Assembly (NCBI RefSeq): GCF_014207255.1
Contig: NZ_JACHCZ010000001.1
Span: forward strand, 1,228,592 to 1,292,591
DNA length: 64,000 bases
Origin: Pseudomonas sp. JAI120
GTDB taxonomy: Bacteria; Pseudomonadota; Gammaproteobacteria; Pseudomonadales; Pseudomonadaceae
Direction of reading: 5' to 3'
Numbering within the stretch: position 1 is the first letter of the stretch; each line of letters starts with the position of its first letter. Under the pieces are notes generated by a model. That model saw nothing but the letters and a program-made list of their open reading frames with translations. It was not told where the DNA came from and did no database searches. Positions 46,010 through 54,442 of the stretch are shown piece after piece. The translations under genes were made by a program, and so were the position numbers.

Positions 46010-47156
46010 ATACGACCTCGACATCACGCTGGCTGGACTCGCGCGGGTTGGTGAGGATGCACGGGTCGTGCATCGCATGTTGGGACAGGAACGGAATATC
46101 CGCCACGCGCACCCCATGCAAACCGAGGGTTTCGTGAAAGCCGATGGCGTGCTTCAGGGCAATCAGATGCTCCACCAGCCGCCCGCGAATCTGCCGATGG
46201 CTGAGGCCCCGGCAATCGATGCCAAAGGTCTCGGCAATTACCTTGAAGCGCTCCGGCGCCGAGTTGTAGTTGAACGCCACCACGTGTTCCACCAGCACCG
46301 CGTTGCACAAACCATGGGGCAGGTCGAGAAACCCGCCGAGGCTGTGGGACATGGCATGCACCGCGCCGAGGATCGCATTGGAGAACGCCAGGCCGGCCTG
46401 CATGCTGCCGAGCATGATCTTCTCGCGCAGGGCAATGTCACCGGGGTTGGCGATCATCTGCACCAGGTTACCGTTGATCAGGCGCATGGCCTCCAGCGCA
46501 TGGGGGTCGGTCAGCGGGCCGTGGCCGGTGGACACGAACGCCTCAATGGCATGCACCAGCGCGTCGATGCCGGTACAGGCGGACAGGAACGGGTCCATGC
46601 TCGCCGTGGTTTCCGGGTCGATCAGCGACACATCCGGCACCACCGCCTTGCTGACGATGGAGAACTTCATGCGTTCCTGCTGGTTGGAAATGATCACGAA
46701 CTGCGAGACATCCGCCGACGTGCCGGCGGTGGTGGGGATCAGGATCAACGGCGGGCTCGGCACACGGATGGTGTCCACGCCTTCGAACTCGAGGATACAG
46801 CGCCCATGGGCGACCACAATGCCGATGGCCTTGCCGCAGTCCATGGGGCTGCCGCCGCCGATGGCCACGATCACGTCGCAATGGTTTTCCCGATACACCT
46901 CGGCACCGAGCATCACTTCTTCGACGCGCGGGTTGGGCGACACGGCGCTGTACAGGCAGTAGTCGATACCGATGGCCTGCAGGCTGGCTTCCACATCGGC
47001 GACCCAACCGGCAGCGATCACACCGGGGTCGCTGACCACCAGCACCTTGCGCGCACCAAAGGTCTTGGCGTAGTTACCGACGTTGTGCCGGCAGCCGGCA
47101 CCGAAGATGATTTCAGGCGAGACGAATTTACGCAGAAGGCTCAGATTGGGGCTCAT
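45993..47156 (-). CDS. ercA: Iron-containing alcohol dehydrogenase (ErcA/YiaY-like)
   Basis: 387-residue cytoplasmic group III alcohol dehydrogenase. NAD-binding GGGSPMDCGKA, PTTAGTSADVS, and metal ligands in TGIDALVHAIEA and VHAMSHSLGGFLDLPHGLCNA. Genes of this type next to a hybrid kinase are known as ercA/ercS in P. aeruginosa, where ErcA has been linked to regulation of ethanol oxidation; its exact substrate is not set. Downstream of pqqA and overlapped by the kinase gene, so the two are probably co-translated. Confidence 0.92.
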   Translation of the reverse strand: MSPNLSLLRKFVSPEIIFGAGCRHNVGNYAKTFGARKVLVVSDPGVIAAGWVADVEASLQAIGIDYCLYSAVSPNPRVEEVMLGAEVYRENHCDVIVAIGGGSPMDCGKAIGIVVAHGRCILEFEGVDTIRVPSPPLILIPTTAGTSADVSQFVIISNQQERMKFSIVSKAVVPDVSLIDPETTASMDPFLSACTGIDALVHAIEAFVSTGHGPLTDPHALEAMRLINGNLVQMIANPGDIALREKIMLGSMQAGLAFSNAILGAVHAMSHSLGGFLDLPHGLCNAVLVEHVVAFNYNSAPERFKVIAETFGIDCRGLSHRQIRGRLVEHLIALKHAIGFHETLGLHGVRVADIPFLSQHAMHDPCILTNPRESSQRDVEVVYGEAL

Positions 47157-47252
47157 TGGAAAGCCTGTTCTTATTATTTTTGGGAGATGCGCTTCACACT
47201 AACCCATTCCGGGGCGAATGCAATCAGACCAAAGGGTCATTCCCAATACGGC

Positions 47253-47276
47253 ACCGGCCAGCGCGAGGCTGGCCGG
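47253..47276 (-). promoter_or_regulatory. Stem-loop just after pqqA
   Basis: CCGGCCAGC, loop CGAGG-type, GCTGGCCGG: strong GC stem 8 bases after the pqqA stop, without a U-tract. Comparable stem-loops behind pqqA in other bacteria are thought to keep peptide expression high relative to downstream genes. Confidence 0.5.
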
Positions 47277-47283
47277 AGATGGA

Positions 47284-47355
47284 TCAGCGGCTGGCGAAGT
47301 ACATGGTCACTTCGAAGCCGATACGCAGGTCGGTGAAGGCGGGTTTGGTCCACAT
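47284..47355 (-). CDS. pqqA: Coenzyme PQQ precursor peptide PqqA
   Basis: A 23-residue peptide starting [16 protein letters not shown] and ending TMYFASR. The Glu and Tyr that become PQQ are present in the E-x-x-x-Y pattern (EVTMY). The ATG follows AGAGGA. Ribosomally made, then cross-linked by PqqE and processed to pyrroloquinoline quinone, the cofactor of the two alcohol dehydrogenases nearby. No pqqB-F genes lie in the window, so this is an orphan or second copy that depends on a pqq operon elsewhere. Too short for most gene finders. Confidence 0.92.
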   Translation of the reverse strand: MWTKPAFTDLRIGFEVTMYFASR

Positions 47356-47480
47356 AGGGAGAGTCCTCTTGTTGTGCCGGAAGATTCCGGTAAGGGCATT
47401 AATGCATGGGGGGATGGGGGTGCGAATGCTACTTTCGAAGGAGCTCGCACCCGCATTGGTAGCGGGTATAAGCCGATCAA

Positions 47481-47573
47481 AATGTGGGAGGGGGCTTGCT
47501 CCCGATAGCAATGTGTCAGCCACATCACTGTTGACTGACCCACCGCCATCGGGAGCAAGCCCCCTCCCACAGG
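47481..47573. repeat. REP doublet between pqqA and the aldehyde dehydrogenase gene
   Basis: AATGTGGGAGGGGGCTTGCT then CCCGATAGC and inverted GCCATCGGGAGCAAGCCCCC then TCCCACAGG. It places a stable hairpin between pqqA and the gene upstream of it. Confidence 0.88.
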
Positions 47574-47595
47574 GGACCGCGTTGCAATCCGAGGG

Positions 47596-49116
47596 TTAGA
47601 AGAAACCCAACGGATTGATGTCGTAGCTCACCAGCAAATTCTTGGTCTGCTGGTAGTGATCGAGCATCATCTTGTGGTTCTCACGCCCCACGCCCGACTT
47701 CTTGTAGCCGCCAAACGCCGCATGCGCCGGGTACAGGTGATAACAGTTGGTCCACACGCGACCGGCCTTGATCGCCCGGCCCATGCGGTAGGCGCGGTTG
47801 ATGTCGCGGGTCCACAGCCCGGCGCCGAGGCCGAATTCGCTGTCGTTGGCAATCGCCAGGGCTTCGGCTTCGTCCTTGAAGGTGGTGATACCCACCACCG
47901 GGCCGAAGATTTCTTCCTGGAACACGCGCATCTTGTTGTGGCCCTTGAGCAGGGTCGGCTGGATGTAGTAACCGCTGGACAGGTCGCCCTCCAGGCGCTC
48001 GGCCGCGCCGCCGGTGAGCAGCTCGGCGCCCTCTTCCTGGGCGATCTTGAGGTAGGAGAGGATCTTGTCGTATTGCTGTTCGGACGCCTGGGCGCCGACC
48101 ATGGTCTCGGTGTCCAACGGGTTGCCGCGCTTGATCTTGACGATCTTCTTCATCACCACTTTCATGAAGTCGTCGTAGATCGACTCCTGCACCAGCGCCC
48201 GCGACGGGCAGGTGCACACTTCGCCCTGGTTGAAGAACGCCAGCACCAGGCCTTCGGCGGCTTTTTCGATGAACTGCGGCTCGGCCTGCATGATGTCTTC
48301 GAAGAAGATGTTCGGCGACTTGCCGCCCAGTTCCACGGTGGAGGGAATGAGGTTCTCGGCGGCCGCATGCATGATGTGCGCGCCGATGGGGGTCGAGCCG
48401 GTAAAGGCGATCTTGGCGATGCGCTTGCTGGTGGCCAGTGCCTCCCCGGCTTCGCGGCCAAAGCCCTGGACGATATTCAGCACGCCCGGTGGCAGCAGGT
48501 CATTGATCAACTCGGCAAACACCATGATCGACAACGGCGTCTGCTCGGCCGGCTTGAGCACGATGCAGTTACCGGCGGCCAGGGCCGGGGCGAGTTTCCA
48601 GGCGGCCATCAGCAGCGGGAAGTTCCACGGAATGATCTGCCCGACCACGCCCAAGGGCTCATGGAAGTGATAGGCCGCGGTGTGTTCGTTGATCTCGGCG
48701 GCGCCGCCTTCCTGAGCGCGGATGCAGCCGGCGAAGTAGCGGAAGTGGTCAGCGGCCAGGGGCACGTCAGCGTTGAGGGTTTCGCGCACGGCCTTGCCGT
48801 TGTCCCAGCTTTCGGTCACGGCCAGCACTTCGAGGTGCTGCTCGATACGGTCGGCGATTTTCAGCAGCACCAGCGAGCGATCCTGGGGCGAGGTCTTGCC
48901 CCAGGCGTCGGCGGCAGCATGGGCAGCGTCGAGGGCCTTGTCGATATCGGCGGCGTTGGAGCGCGGGAATTCGGCGATCACTTCACCGGTCACCGGCGAA
49001 GTGTTGGTGAAGTACTCACCGCTGAGCGGGGCGACGAACTCGCCGCCGATGTAATTACCGTAGCGCTGTTTGAAGCTGACGATAGCGCCAGGGGTGCCAG
49101 GTTGTGCGTAGATCAT
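47596..49116 (-). CDS. pedI: NAD-dependent aldehyde dehydrogenase (PedI/ExaC)
   Basis: 506-residue cytoplasmic aldehyde dehydrogenase that oxidises acetaldehyde and other aldehydes made by the PQQ enzymes. Catalytic Glu in VELGGKSPN and Cys in [13 protein letters not shown]; cofactor motif [11 protein letters not shown]; Asn in IIPWNFPL. N-terminal [12 protein letters not shown] is typical of the ExaC/AcoD branch. Between pedH and pqqA on the same strand, 121 bases after the pedH stop. The symbol rests on cluster position. Confidence 0.95.
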   Translation of the reverse strand: MIYAQPGTPGAIVSFKQRYGNYIGGEFVAPLSGEYFTNTSPVTGEVIAEFPRSNAADIDKALDAAHAAADAWGKTSPQDRSLVLLKIADRIEQHLEVLAVTESWDNGKAVRETLNADVPLAADHFRYFAGCIRAQEGGAAEINEHTAAYHFHEPLGVVGQIIPWNFPLLMAAWKLAPALAAGNCIVLKPAEQTPLSIMVFAELINDLLPPGVLNIVQGFGREAGEALATSKRIAKIAFTGSTPIGAHIMHAAAENLIPSTVELGGKSPNIFFEDIMQAEPQFIEKAAEGLVLAFFNQGEVCTCPSRALVQESIYDDFMKVVMKKIVKIKRGNPLDTETMVGAQASEQQYDKILSYLKIAQEEGAELLTGGAAERLEGDLSSGYYIQPTLLKGHNKMRVFQEEIFGPVVGITTFKDEAEALAIANDSEFGLGAGLWTRDINRAYRMGRAIKAGRVWTNCYHLYPAHAAFGGYKKSGVGRENHKMMLDHYQQTKNLLVSYDINPLGFF

Positions 49117-49237
49117 GTTAAAGCCTCTGTCTGGGTCCGGGCCTGTCGGTCAACAGGCGATGACCCGATAGTAAAGAGCCCCCGTTGCCGGGCGAATGCG
49201 CCGTTGGCAGGGGGGCACTTGTCATTTGGTCGTAGAT

Positions 49238-51013
49238 TCAGTGTTTGGCGACCAGCTCTTTGGGCAGCTTGAAGGTCCAGAGCATGCCGCCCTGGTTGAA
49301 GTCCTTGATGCGCTTGGCCACTTCACCGCCCCACAACGGCACGGCGCCGCCCCAGCCCGAGAGCACCGAGACGTACTGTTCGCCGTCCATTTCCCAGGTC
49401 ACAGGCGAGCCGAGCACGCCGGAGCCGGTCTGGAATTCCCAGACCTTCTCGCCGGTCTTGGCGTTGAACGCCTGCAGGAAGCCTTCCGGCGTGCCGGTGA
49501 ACACCAGGTTGCCCTTGGTGGTCAGCACCCCGCCCCACAGCGGCGCGAAGTTCTTGTGGCGCCAGACTTCCTTGCCGGTCTTCGGGTCAATGGCGCGCAG
49601 CACGCCGATATAGTCTTCGTTCAATGGTTTGATAGTGAAGCCCGCACCGAGGAACGCCGCGCCTTTTTTGTAGGCGATGCCTTCGTTCCACATGTCCATG
49701 CCCCACTCGTTGGACGGCACGTAGAACAACCCGGTGTCGCGGTTATAGGCCATCGGCATCCAGTTTTTCGCGCCCAGGAACGCCGGTGCGACGAACACCG
49801 AGGTGCCCTTGGCTTCGCTGCCCGGGGCGCCAGGCCGGCTGGCGTCGTTGTAGATCGGCCGACCGTCCTTGTCCAGGCCGGTGGCCCAGGTGATCTTGTC
49901 GACAAACGGGAAACCACGGATGAACTTGCCGTTGGTGCGATCAAGCACGTAGAAGAAGCCGTTACGGTCGGCTGTGGCGGCGGCTTTGATCTCTTTGCCA
50001 CCTTCCGTGTAGTTGAAGGAGACCAGCTCGTTCACGCCGTCATAGTCCCAGCCGTCATGGGGCGTGGTCTGGAAGTGCCACTTGATGGTGCCGTCGTCCG
50101 GGTTCAGCGCCAGGCGCGAGGACGAGTAGAGGTTGTCGCCAGGGCGCAGGTGCGAGTTCCACGGCGCCGGGTTGCCGGTGCCGAACAGCAGCAGGTTGGT
50201 TTCCGGGTCGTAGTAGCCGCCCAGCCACGGTGCGGCGCCGCCGGTTTTCCACAAGTCCCCGGGCCAGGTCTTGCCCGCCTCGCCACCGGAGATGCCGTTC
50301 TCCACCGCCTTGCCGTCCTTGTAGACGTAGCCCATATGGCCTTCGACCGTCGGGCGACTCCATAGCAGTTCACCGTTTTTCGGGTCATAGGCTTCGATCT
50401 TGCCCACCACGCCGAACTCGCCACCGGCCACACCGGTAATCAGCTTGCCGTTGATCACCAGGGGCGCGGCGCTGATGGAGTAGCCTTCTTTGTGGTCGGC
50501 GACTTTCTTGCTCCACACCACTTTGCCGGTGTCTTTGTTCAGCGCCACCAGCTTGGCGTCGAGGGTGCCGAAGAACACCAGGTCGCCGTACAGCGCCACG
50601 CCACGGTTGATCACGTCACAGCACGGGCGGATGTCATCGGGCAGACGCGCATCGTACTGCCAGAGCTTCTTGCCGGTGCGCGCGTCCACCGCGAACACCC
50701 GCGAGTAGGAACCGGTGAGGTACATCACCCCATCCTTGATCATCGGCTGCGCCTGTTGCCCACGCTGCTTCTCGCCACCAAAGGAAAACGCCCAGACCGG
50801 GCGCAGTTCCTTGACGTTGTCGACGTTCAGGGTGTCGAGGGGGCTGTAGCGCTGGCCCTGCACGCCCAGGCCGTTGGTGACGATCTGCCCGGGGTTTTTC
50901 GGGTCCTGGAGGATTTCCTCATCGGTGACCGAGGCCATGGCCTGGCCAGACAACAGGATGGCACCGAGCAACACACTCAAGGCGAAGGGTTGGCGGCGTG
51001 CGGGTTGGGTCAT
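49238..51013 (-). CDS. pedH: PQQ-dependent alcohol dehydrogenase, lanthanide type (PedH)
   Basis: 591-residue periplasmic eight-bladed quinoprotein with signal peptide to about residue 27 (LLSGQAMA). The adjacent-cysteine disulfide is Cys131-Cys132 (IRPCCDV). Metal ligands by homology are Glu199 (GGEFGVVG), Asn281 (GTGNPAPW) and Asp323, with an extra Asp at 325 ([10 protein letters not shown]). The Asp-x-Asp pattern marks lanthanide-dependent enzymes such as PedH and XoxF. Tryptophan-docking segments ([24 protein letters not shown]) are present. Transcribed away from the pedF-pedG group; its promoter carries two shared motifs. Confidence 0.95.
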   Translation of the reverse strand: MTQPARRQPFALSVLLGAILLSGQAMASVTDEEILQDPKNPGQIVTNGLGVQGQRYSPLDTLNVDNVKELRPVWAFSFGGEKQRGQQAQPMIKDGVMYLTGSYSRVFAVDARTGKKLWQYDARLPDDIRPCCDVINRGVALYGDLVFFGTLDAKLVALNKDTGKVVWSKKVADHKEGYSISAAPLVINGKLITGVAGGEFGVVGKIEAYDPKNGELLWSRPTVEGHMGYVYKDGKAVENGISGGEAGKTWPGDLWKTGGAAPWLGGYYDPETNLLLFGTGNPAPWNSHLRPGDNLYSSSRLALNPDDGTIKWHFQTTPHDGWDYDGVNELVSFNYTEGGKEIKAAATADRNGFFYVLDRTNGKFIRGFPFVDKITWATGLDKDGRPIYNDASRPGAPGSEAKGTSVFVAPAFLGAKNWMPMAYNRDTGLFYVPSNEWGMDMWNEGIAYKKGAAFLGAGFTIKPLNEDYIGVLRAIDPKTGKEVWRHKNFAPLWGGVLTTKGNLVFTGTPEGFLQAFNAKTGEKVWEFQTGSGVLGSPVTWEMDGEQYVSVLSGWGGAVPLWGGEVAKRIKDFNQGGMLWTFKLPKELVAKH

Positions 51014-51043
51014 GACGGCTACCTCTGCGGTTTTTTGTTATAC

Positions 51044-51060
51044 CCGGGAAATTTTCCCGG
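51044..51060 (-). promoter_or_regulatory. Palindrome in the pedH promoter
   Basis: Plus strand CCGGGAAA-T-TTTCCCGG, eight-base arms. On the minus strand it sits directly before TATAAC, filling the space of a -35/-10 spacer, 31 bases upstream of the ATG. The pedE promoter has a close match (54343-54357). Confidence 0.6.
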
Positions 51061-51120
51061 TCTGGTGCAGATTCTTGGGCGCAGGGGCAGTTGTCACAAT
51101 TGACCGCAGTATCGAGTTTG

Positions 51121-51135
51121 CTAGTTCCTTAGTAG
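51121..51135 (-). promoter_or_regulatory. CTACTA-type box upstream of pedH
   Basis: Minus strand CTACTAAGGAACTAG, 107 bases before the pedH ATG. A related box precedes pedF at 106 bases and two ped genes further right. Confidence 0.5.
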
Positions 51136-51139
51136 CGGG

Positions 51140-52072
51140 TCAGCGCGCCGAATCCACGCGTTGCATCTGTTCGCGCTCGTATCGCGGGTACAGGTGGCTG
51201 ACGCTGCGGATCAGTTCATAGCGGCTCAGGCTGATAGCGGCGAAGCGTTCGGGGATGGGGCTGCGGATCATCTCGGCCATGTCGCTGCCGTGGGCCGCGC
51301 CGTCACGCAAAAGTTGATCGAGCCAGGTCAGGTAGTCGCGCATCTGCGTGAAGGGTTGCGCGTCGCTGGCCACCGGGCCATGGCCGGGCACGATCAGGGT
51401 CCAGGGCAAGGCTTGCAGGGTGCCGAGGTCGGCCAACCACACCGCCAGCCCCGGGCTGTTGGGGGTGGTGAGCGCGCGCTGGTAAAACACCAGGTCGCCG
51501 GCGAACAGCACGCCGGTGCTGTGGTCGAAGATCGCCAGGTCGGCGCCGGTGTGACCGGTGAGCGCGAGCAGGCGCAAGTCGTGGCGGCCGACGCTCAGCA
51601 CACCGGGTTCCAGCACCTGGGTGGGCAACACCACCTCGGTGCCGCGCATCCAATCGCCGACCATGCGGTAGAGATTTTCCGCCATGCCGTCGCCCTGCTC
51701 GTGCAGCAATCGTGTGGTCTCGGCCAGGGCGCCGATGGGCACGTCCTTGAAGGCCTGGTTGCCCAGCGCATGGTCGGGGTGATGGTGGGTAATCAGCACC
51801 TGGATCACCGGCTTGGGGGTGACACGGGCGATGGCCTCGCGCATGGCTTCGCCGTAGCGCCGCGACGGCCCGGTGTCGATCACCACCACGCCAGCCTCGG
51901 TGACAATGAAGGCGGTGTTGACGATATTGCCGCCATTGGCCTTGGCAAAATTGTCGGTGCTGCCTTCAAGCAGCCAGGTGTCATCGGCGATCAACCGGGG
52001 CTTGAGGGCGTAGTCGAGGTCCGCCAGGACGGGCAGGCTCAGGCCCAGGCATAACAATAGAATCCAGCGCAT
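51140..52072 (-). CDS. Metallo-beta-lactamase-fold protein of the PQQ alcohol cluster
   Basis: 310 residues from MRWILLLCLGLSLPVLADL, a signal peptide; AAGGAG precedes the ATG. Metal motif THHHPDHALGN (H-x-H-x-D-H), then ALTGHTGADLAIF, LFAGDLVFYQ and VPGHGPVAS. The family is described as quinoprotein relay system zinc metallohydrolase. Fourth gene of the group pedF-pedG-SoxYZ-this one. A periplasmic hydrolase of unknown substrate; its pairing with a SoxYZ-like carrier hints at a thioester or carrier-bound intermediate, which is inference. Confidence 0.9.
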   Translation of the reverse strand: MRWILLLCLGLSLPVLADLDYALKPRLIADDTWLLEGSTDNFAKANGGNIVNTAFIVTEAGVVVIDTGPSRRYGEAMREAIARVTPKPVIQVLITHHHPDHALGNQAFKDVPIGALAETTRLLHEQGDGMAENLYRMVGDWMRGTEVVLPTQVLEPGVLSVGRHDLRLLALTGHTGADLAIFDHSTGVLFAGDLVFYQRALTTPNSPGLAVWLADLGTLQALPWTLIVPGHGPVASDAQPFTQMRDYLTWLDQLLRDGAAHGSDMAEMIRSPIPERFAAISLSRYELIRSVSHLYPRYEREQMQRVDSAR

Positions 52073-52088
52073 GCCGCGCTCCTTCTGG

Positions 52089-52838
52089 TCAGGGGATGGC
52101 CGCGTCGAACTCATTGCCGCTGTTGTCGCGCAGCACCAGGCGGGTGGGCCCCGGCGCGTCGATGTCGAAGGCCAGGTTGGGGTTCTCGCTGACCGCCGGG
52201 AACAACTCAAGATCAGCCAGCACCTGGCCGTCCTGGCCGCGCAGTTGCGCATGGTTGATAAAAAACTCGGGGATGCCGCTGTCCATGCCGTTGTCCATCG
52301 GGTGCGCCACCTGCACACGTACGCGGCTGAACTCGCCACGCGGGTAACGGCCGCCGAGCACTTCGCCGATGTGCTCTTCCCAGCCCGGCTGGGTGCGCAC
52401 CACGCTGGGCGCGGTGCAGCCGCCACCGGCAGCGTCGATCAGGGTCGAGCCCACATGCCACAGCCCGTCATCGGTGAGCACCGCCGCCCGCAACGGCGTG
52501 GCCTGCTCGATACGAATCCGCAGCGACAGCCACGGCAGCACGCCGGCCTTGGGTTGGAAGTCGACGATTTTCGGCAATGGGTTGAGCTCGGCCCAGGCGA
52601 GGATTTTCACCACATGGCCGTTGAAGGCGCGGGCGTCGATTTCCAGCGGCACCTGGCGCGCATCTTCGGCGAACGGCGGCGCGAGCAGCTTGACTCGGTC
52701 GTCGAACACGAACGGCGCCTCGGCCAGGAACTGCTTGTGATAGAACGCCCACATCACCGACGGCACCGGGTCGACCTCCACGGCGTGAGCCGCCAGCGGC
52801 AGCCAGCACGCCAAGATGCAGCTCAGTCGCCAGTTCAT
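52089..52838 (-). CDS. Quinoprotein dehydrogenase-associated SoxYZ-like carrier protein
   Basis: 249 residues with signal peptide MNWRLSCILACWLPLAAHA. The first part resembles SoxY and reaches a Gly-rich Cys motif (AAGGGCTAP, Cys141), comparable to the carrier Cys that ends SoxY; the rest resembles SoxZ (HPMDNGMDSGIPEFFI). So a SoxY-SoxZ fusion in which the carrier Cys lies in mid-chain. It is found with PQQ alcohol dehydrogenases rather than sulfur oxidation genes; what it carries is not known to me. Confidence 0.88.
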   Translation of the reverse strand: MNWRLSCILACWLPLAAHAVEVDPVPSVMWAFYHKQFLAEAPFVFDDRVKLLAPPFAEDARQVPLEIDARAFNGHVVKILAWAELNPLPKIVDFQPKAGVLPWLSLRIRIEQATPLRAAVLTDDGLWHVGSTLIDAAGGGCTAPSVVRTQPGWEEHIGEVLGGRYPRGEFSRVRVQVAHPMDNGMDSGIPEFFINHAQLRGQDGQVLADLELFPAVSENPNLAFDIDAPGPTRLVLRDNSGNEFDAAIP

Positions 52839-52847
52839 CGCCTGCTC

Positions 52848-53723
52848 CTATTGATACATCTCGGGGACTTCGTACTGCAGGCCGTAACGGGCATAGATGG
52901 CTTGTACCGCACCGTCGCGGATCAGGCCTTCCAGCGCCTCTTCCACCGCGTAGGCCAACTGGCGATTGCTCTCGTGCACCGCCATGCCGATCTCCCAGCG
53001 TTGCTTGCCCATGTTCGGGTAGGCGTTTTCGGCCAGGGCCAGTTGCGGGTCGTGGGCTTCATGCACCTGCCAATCGACTTCGCCGCGCATCGCCATCACC
53101 GCATCGACCTCACCGGCTTTCATCGCCGCAAAGGCCTGGGGGACGTCGGGGTAGTGATGGGTCTTGGCGGCGAGCATGCCGCTGAACACCGAGGTGAGGT
53201 AGAACGACGGCACGCTGTCGACTTCGACGCCAATCGGGTGCTGCTCGAACACCGCCACGCTGGCAACCCTGTCCAGGCGCCGACGGTCGTAAACCACCTG
53301 CCATTGTTCGTTCTGGTACGGCCCGAACATCACCACATGGCCGTTTTCCAGTTCGCCCTGGTCGTTGCGCTTCTGTGCGTAATCGTGATCGTAGGGCGCG
53401 CGCATCATCAGGTCGGCCAGTTGCTGGTTGTGCAACTGGCTGCCACGCCAGATGTAGTCGCGCAGGTCGTCGTCGAGCTTCTCGCCGGCCGGCGCCCAGA
53501 TCAACTTGAGCTGCACCCCCAGCGCCGTGGCCAGGGCCTGGGCCAGTTCCACGTCGACCCCGCGCGCGGTGGCGCCGTCTTCGAAACTGTAGGGGGCAAA
53601 GTCCTTGTACACCGCCACGTTGATTTCGCCGGCGGCGATCATCTGGTCATAGCTGCGCACCTGCGCCTGTGCCGGCTGGCAACACAGCAGGGCCAGGCCA
53701 AGCACATAAGCGAACAGGCGCAT
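52848..53723 (-). CDS. pedG: Quinoprotein-associated periplasmic binding protein (PedG-like)
   Basis: 291 residues, signal peptide to about residue 20 (ALLCCQPAQA). Bacterial solute-binding family 3 fold (VRSYDQMIAAGEINVAVYKDFAPYSFEDGATARGVDVELAQALA). Associated with PQQ dehydrogenases and the partner cytochrome; no transporter genes accompany it, so it may serve enzyme maturation or electron transfer rather than import. Three bases after the cytochrome gene. Confidence 0.88.
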   Translation of the reverse strand: MRLFAYVLGLALLCCQPAQAQVRSYDQMIAAGEINVAVYKDFAPYSFEDGATARGVDVELAQALATALGVQLKLIWAPAGEKLDDDLRDYIWRGSQLHNQQLADLMMRAPYDHDYAQKRNDQGELENGHVVMFGPYQNEQWQVVYDRRRLDRVASVAVFEQHPIGVEVDSVPSFYLTSVFSGMLAAKTHHYPDVPQAFAAMKAGEVDAVMAMRGEVDWQVHEAHDPQLALAENAYPNMGKQRWEIGMAVHESNRQLAYAVEEALEGLIRDGAVQAIYARYGLQYEVPEMYQ

Positions 53724-53726
53724 GGC

Positions 53727-54188
53727 TTACTCCTCGACGTGCACGCTGTCCAGGTAGGTGCGCACGGCCCACAAGGCTTCCTGGCTCAGGTAGTCGGCCA
53801 TTTTCGGCATGTACACGCGGCCGTCACGCACCGCGCCATGGCGCACGCGCTCGACGAACCATTCATCACCGGCTTCGCCCACATCGAGCATGCGCAGGTC
53901 GGGGGCGATGCCGCCGGACTTGGCTTCCAGGCCGTGGCAGGCGGCGCAGTTCTGGTTATAGGCGGACGAACCGATTTCCACGGCGCGGTCGTGTTCAGGC
54001 GAGGTACGGTACGGATTGACCGCCGCCCAGCCGTCTTCGTTGACCGGCACGCCCGCATCCTTGATCGAGGTCAGGCCCTTGGTTTCCACCGCTTGCGGGA
54101 CCACGTTGCCGTGGGCCCAGGCAGAGCCCCCGGCGATCACACCGACCAACAGCCCGGCGACGAGCAAGGCATTGTGTTTTGTTGTCAT
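53727..54188 (-). CDS. pedF: Cytochrome c550 (PedF/ExaB)
   Basis: 153-residue periplasmic monohaem cytochrome, signal peptide to about residue 25 (GGSAWA). Haem site CAACH at about 81-85; the likely axial Met lies in YMPKMADY. Accepts electrons from the PQQ alcohol dehydrogenases and passes them to the respiratory chain. First gene of the leftward group, divergent from pedE. Confidence 0.94.
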   Translation of the reverse strand: MTTKHNALLVAGLLVGVIAGGSAWAHGNVVPQAVETKGLTSIKDAGVPVNEDGWAAVNPYRTSPEHDRAVEIGSSAYNQNCAACHGLEAKSGGIAPDLRMLDVGEAGDEWFVERVRHGAVRDGRVYMPKMADYLSQEALWAVRTYLDSVHVEE

Positions 54189-54294
54189 TATTTTGCCCTC
54201 AGGATTGCACGCAAAACCTCATTGCAGAGGTTATGGCAACCATCTTAGAAACCCCGGGGCATGGGCCGTATGCTGCTTTGGTGGCCGCCCTCTC

Positions 54295-54309
54295 CTCCCT
54301 TGGTAGTAG
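54295..54309 (-). promoter_or_regulatory. CTACTAC box in the pedF/pedE intergenic region
   Basis: Minus strand CTACTACCAAGGGAG, 106 bases before the pedF ATG and 133 bases before pedE. Orientation matches the other boxes relative to pedF. Confidence 0.55.
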
Positions 54310-54342
54310 GGCTTGTGGGGCACGCCTAAAACAGCGGCGCCT

Positions 54343-54357
54343 CGGGAAGTCTTCCCG
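54343..54357 (+). promoter_or_regulatory. Palindrome in the pedE promoter
   Basis: CGGGAAG-T-CTTCCCG, seven-base arms, 85 bases upstream of the pedE ATG. Shares CGGGAA-N3-TTCCCG with the pedH palindrome. Confidence 0.55.
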
Positions 54358-54442
54358 GCCACAGCGGGACTTTTTCCGTATCCGCCCGGCGCCCCGGCGT
54401 TCCACCCTGTGCAGGCCAAAACCTCCACTGGGAACTGCAACC

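Noticed and set aside
54179..54442. N-terminal extension of PedE by 88 residues
   Set aside because: It covers the divergent promoter region and would bury the signal peptide; the ATG at 54443 is followed by a proper export signal.
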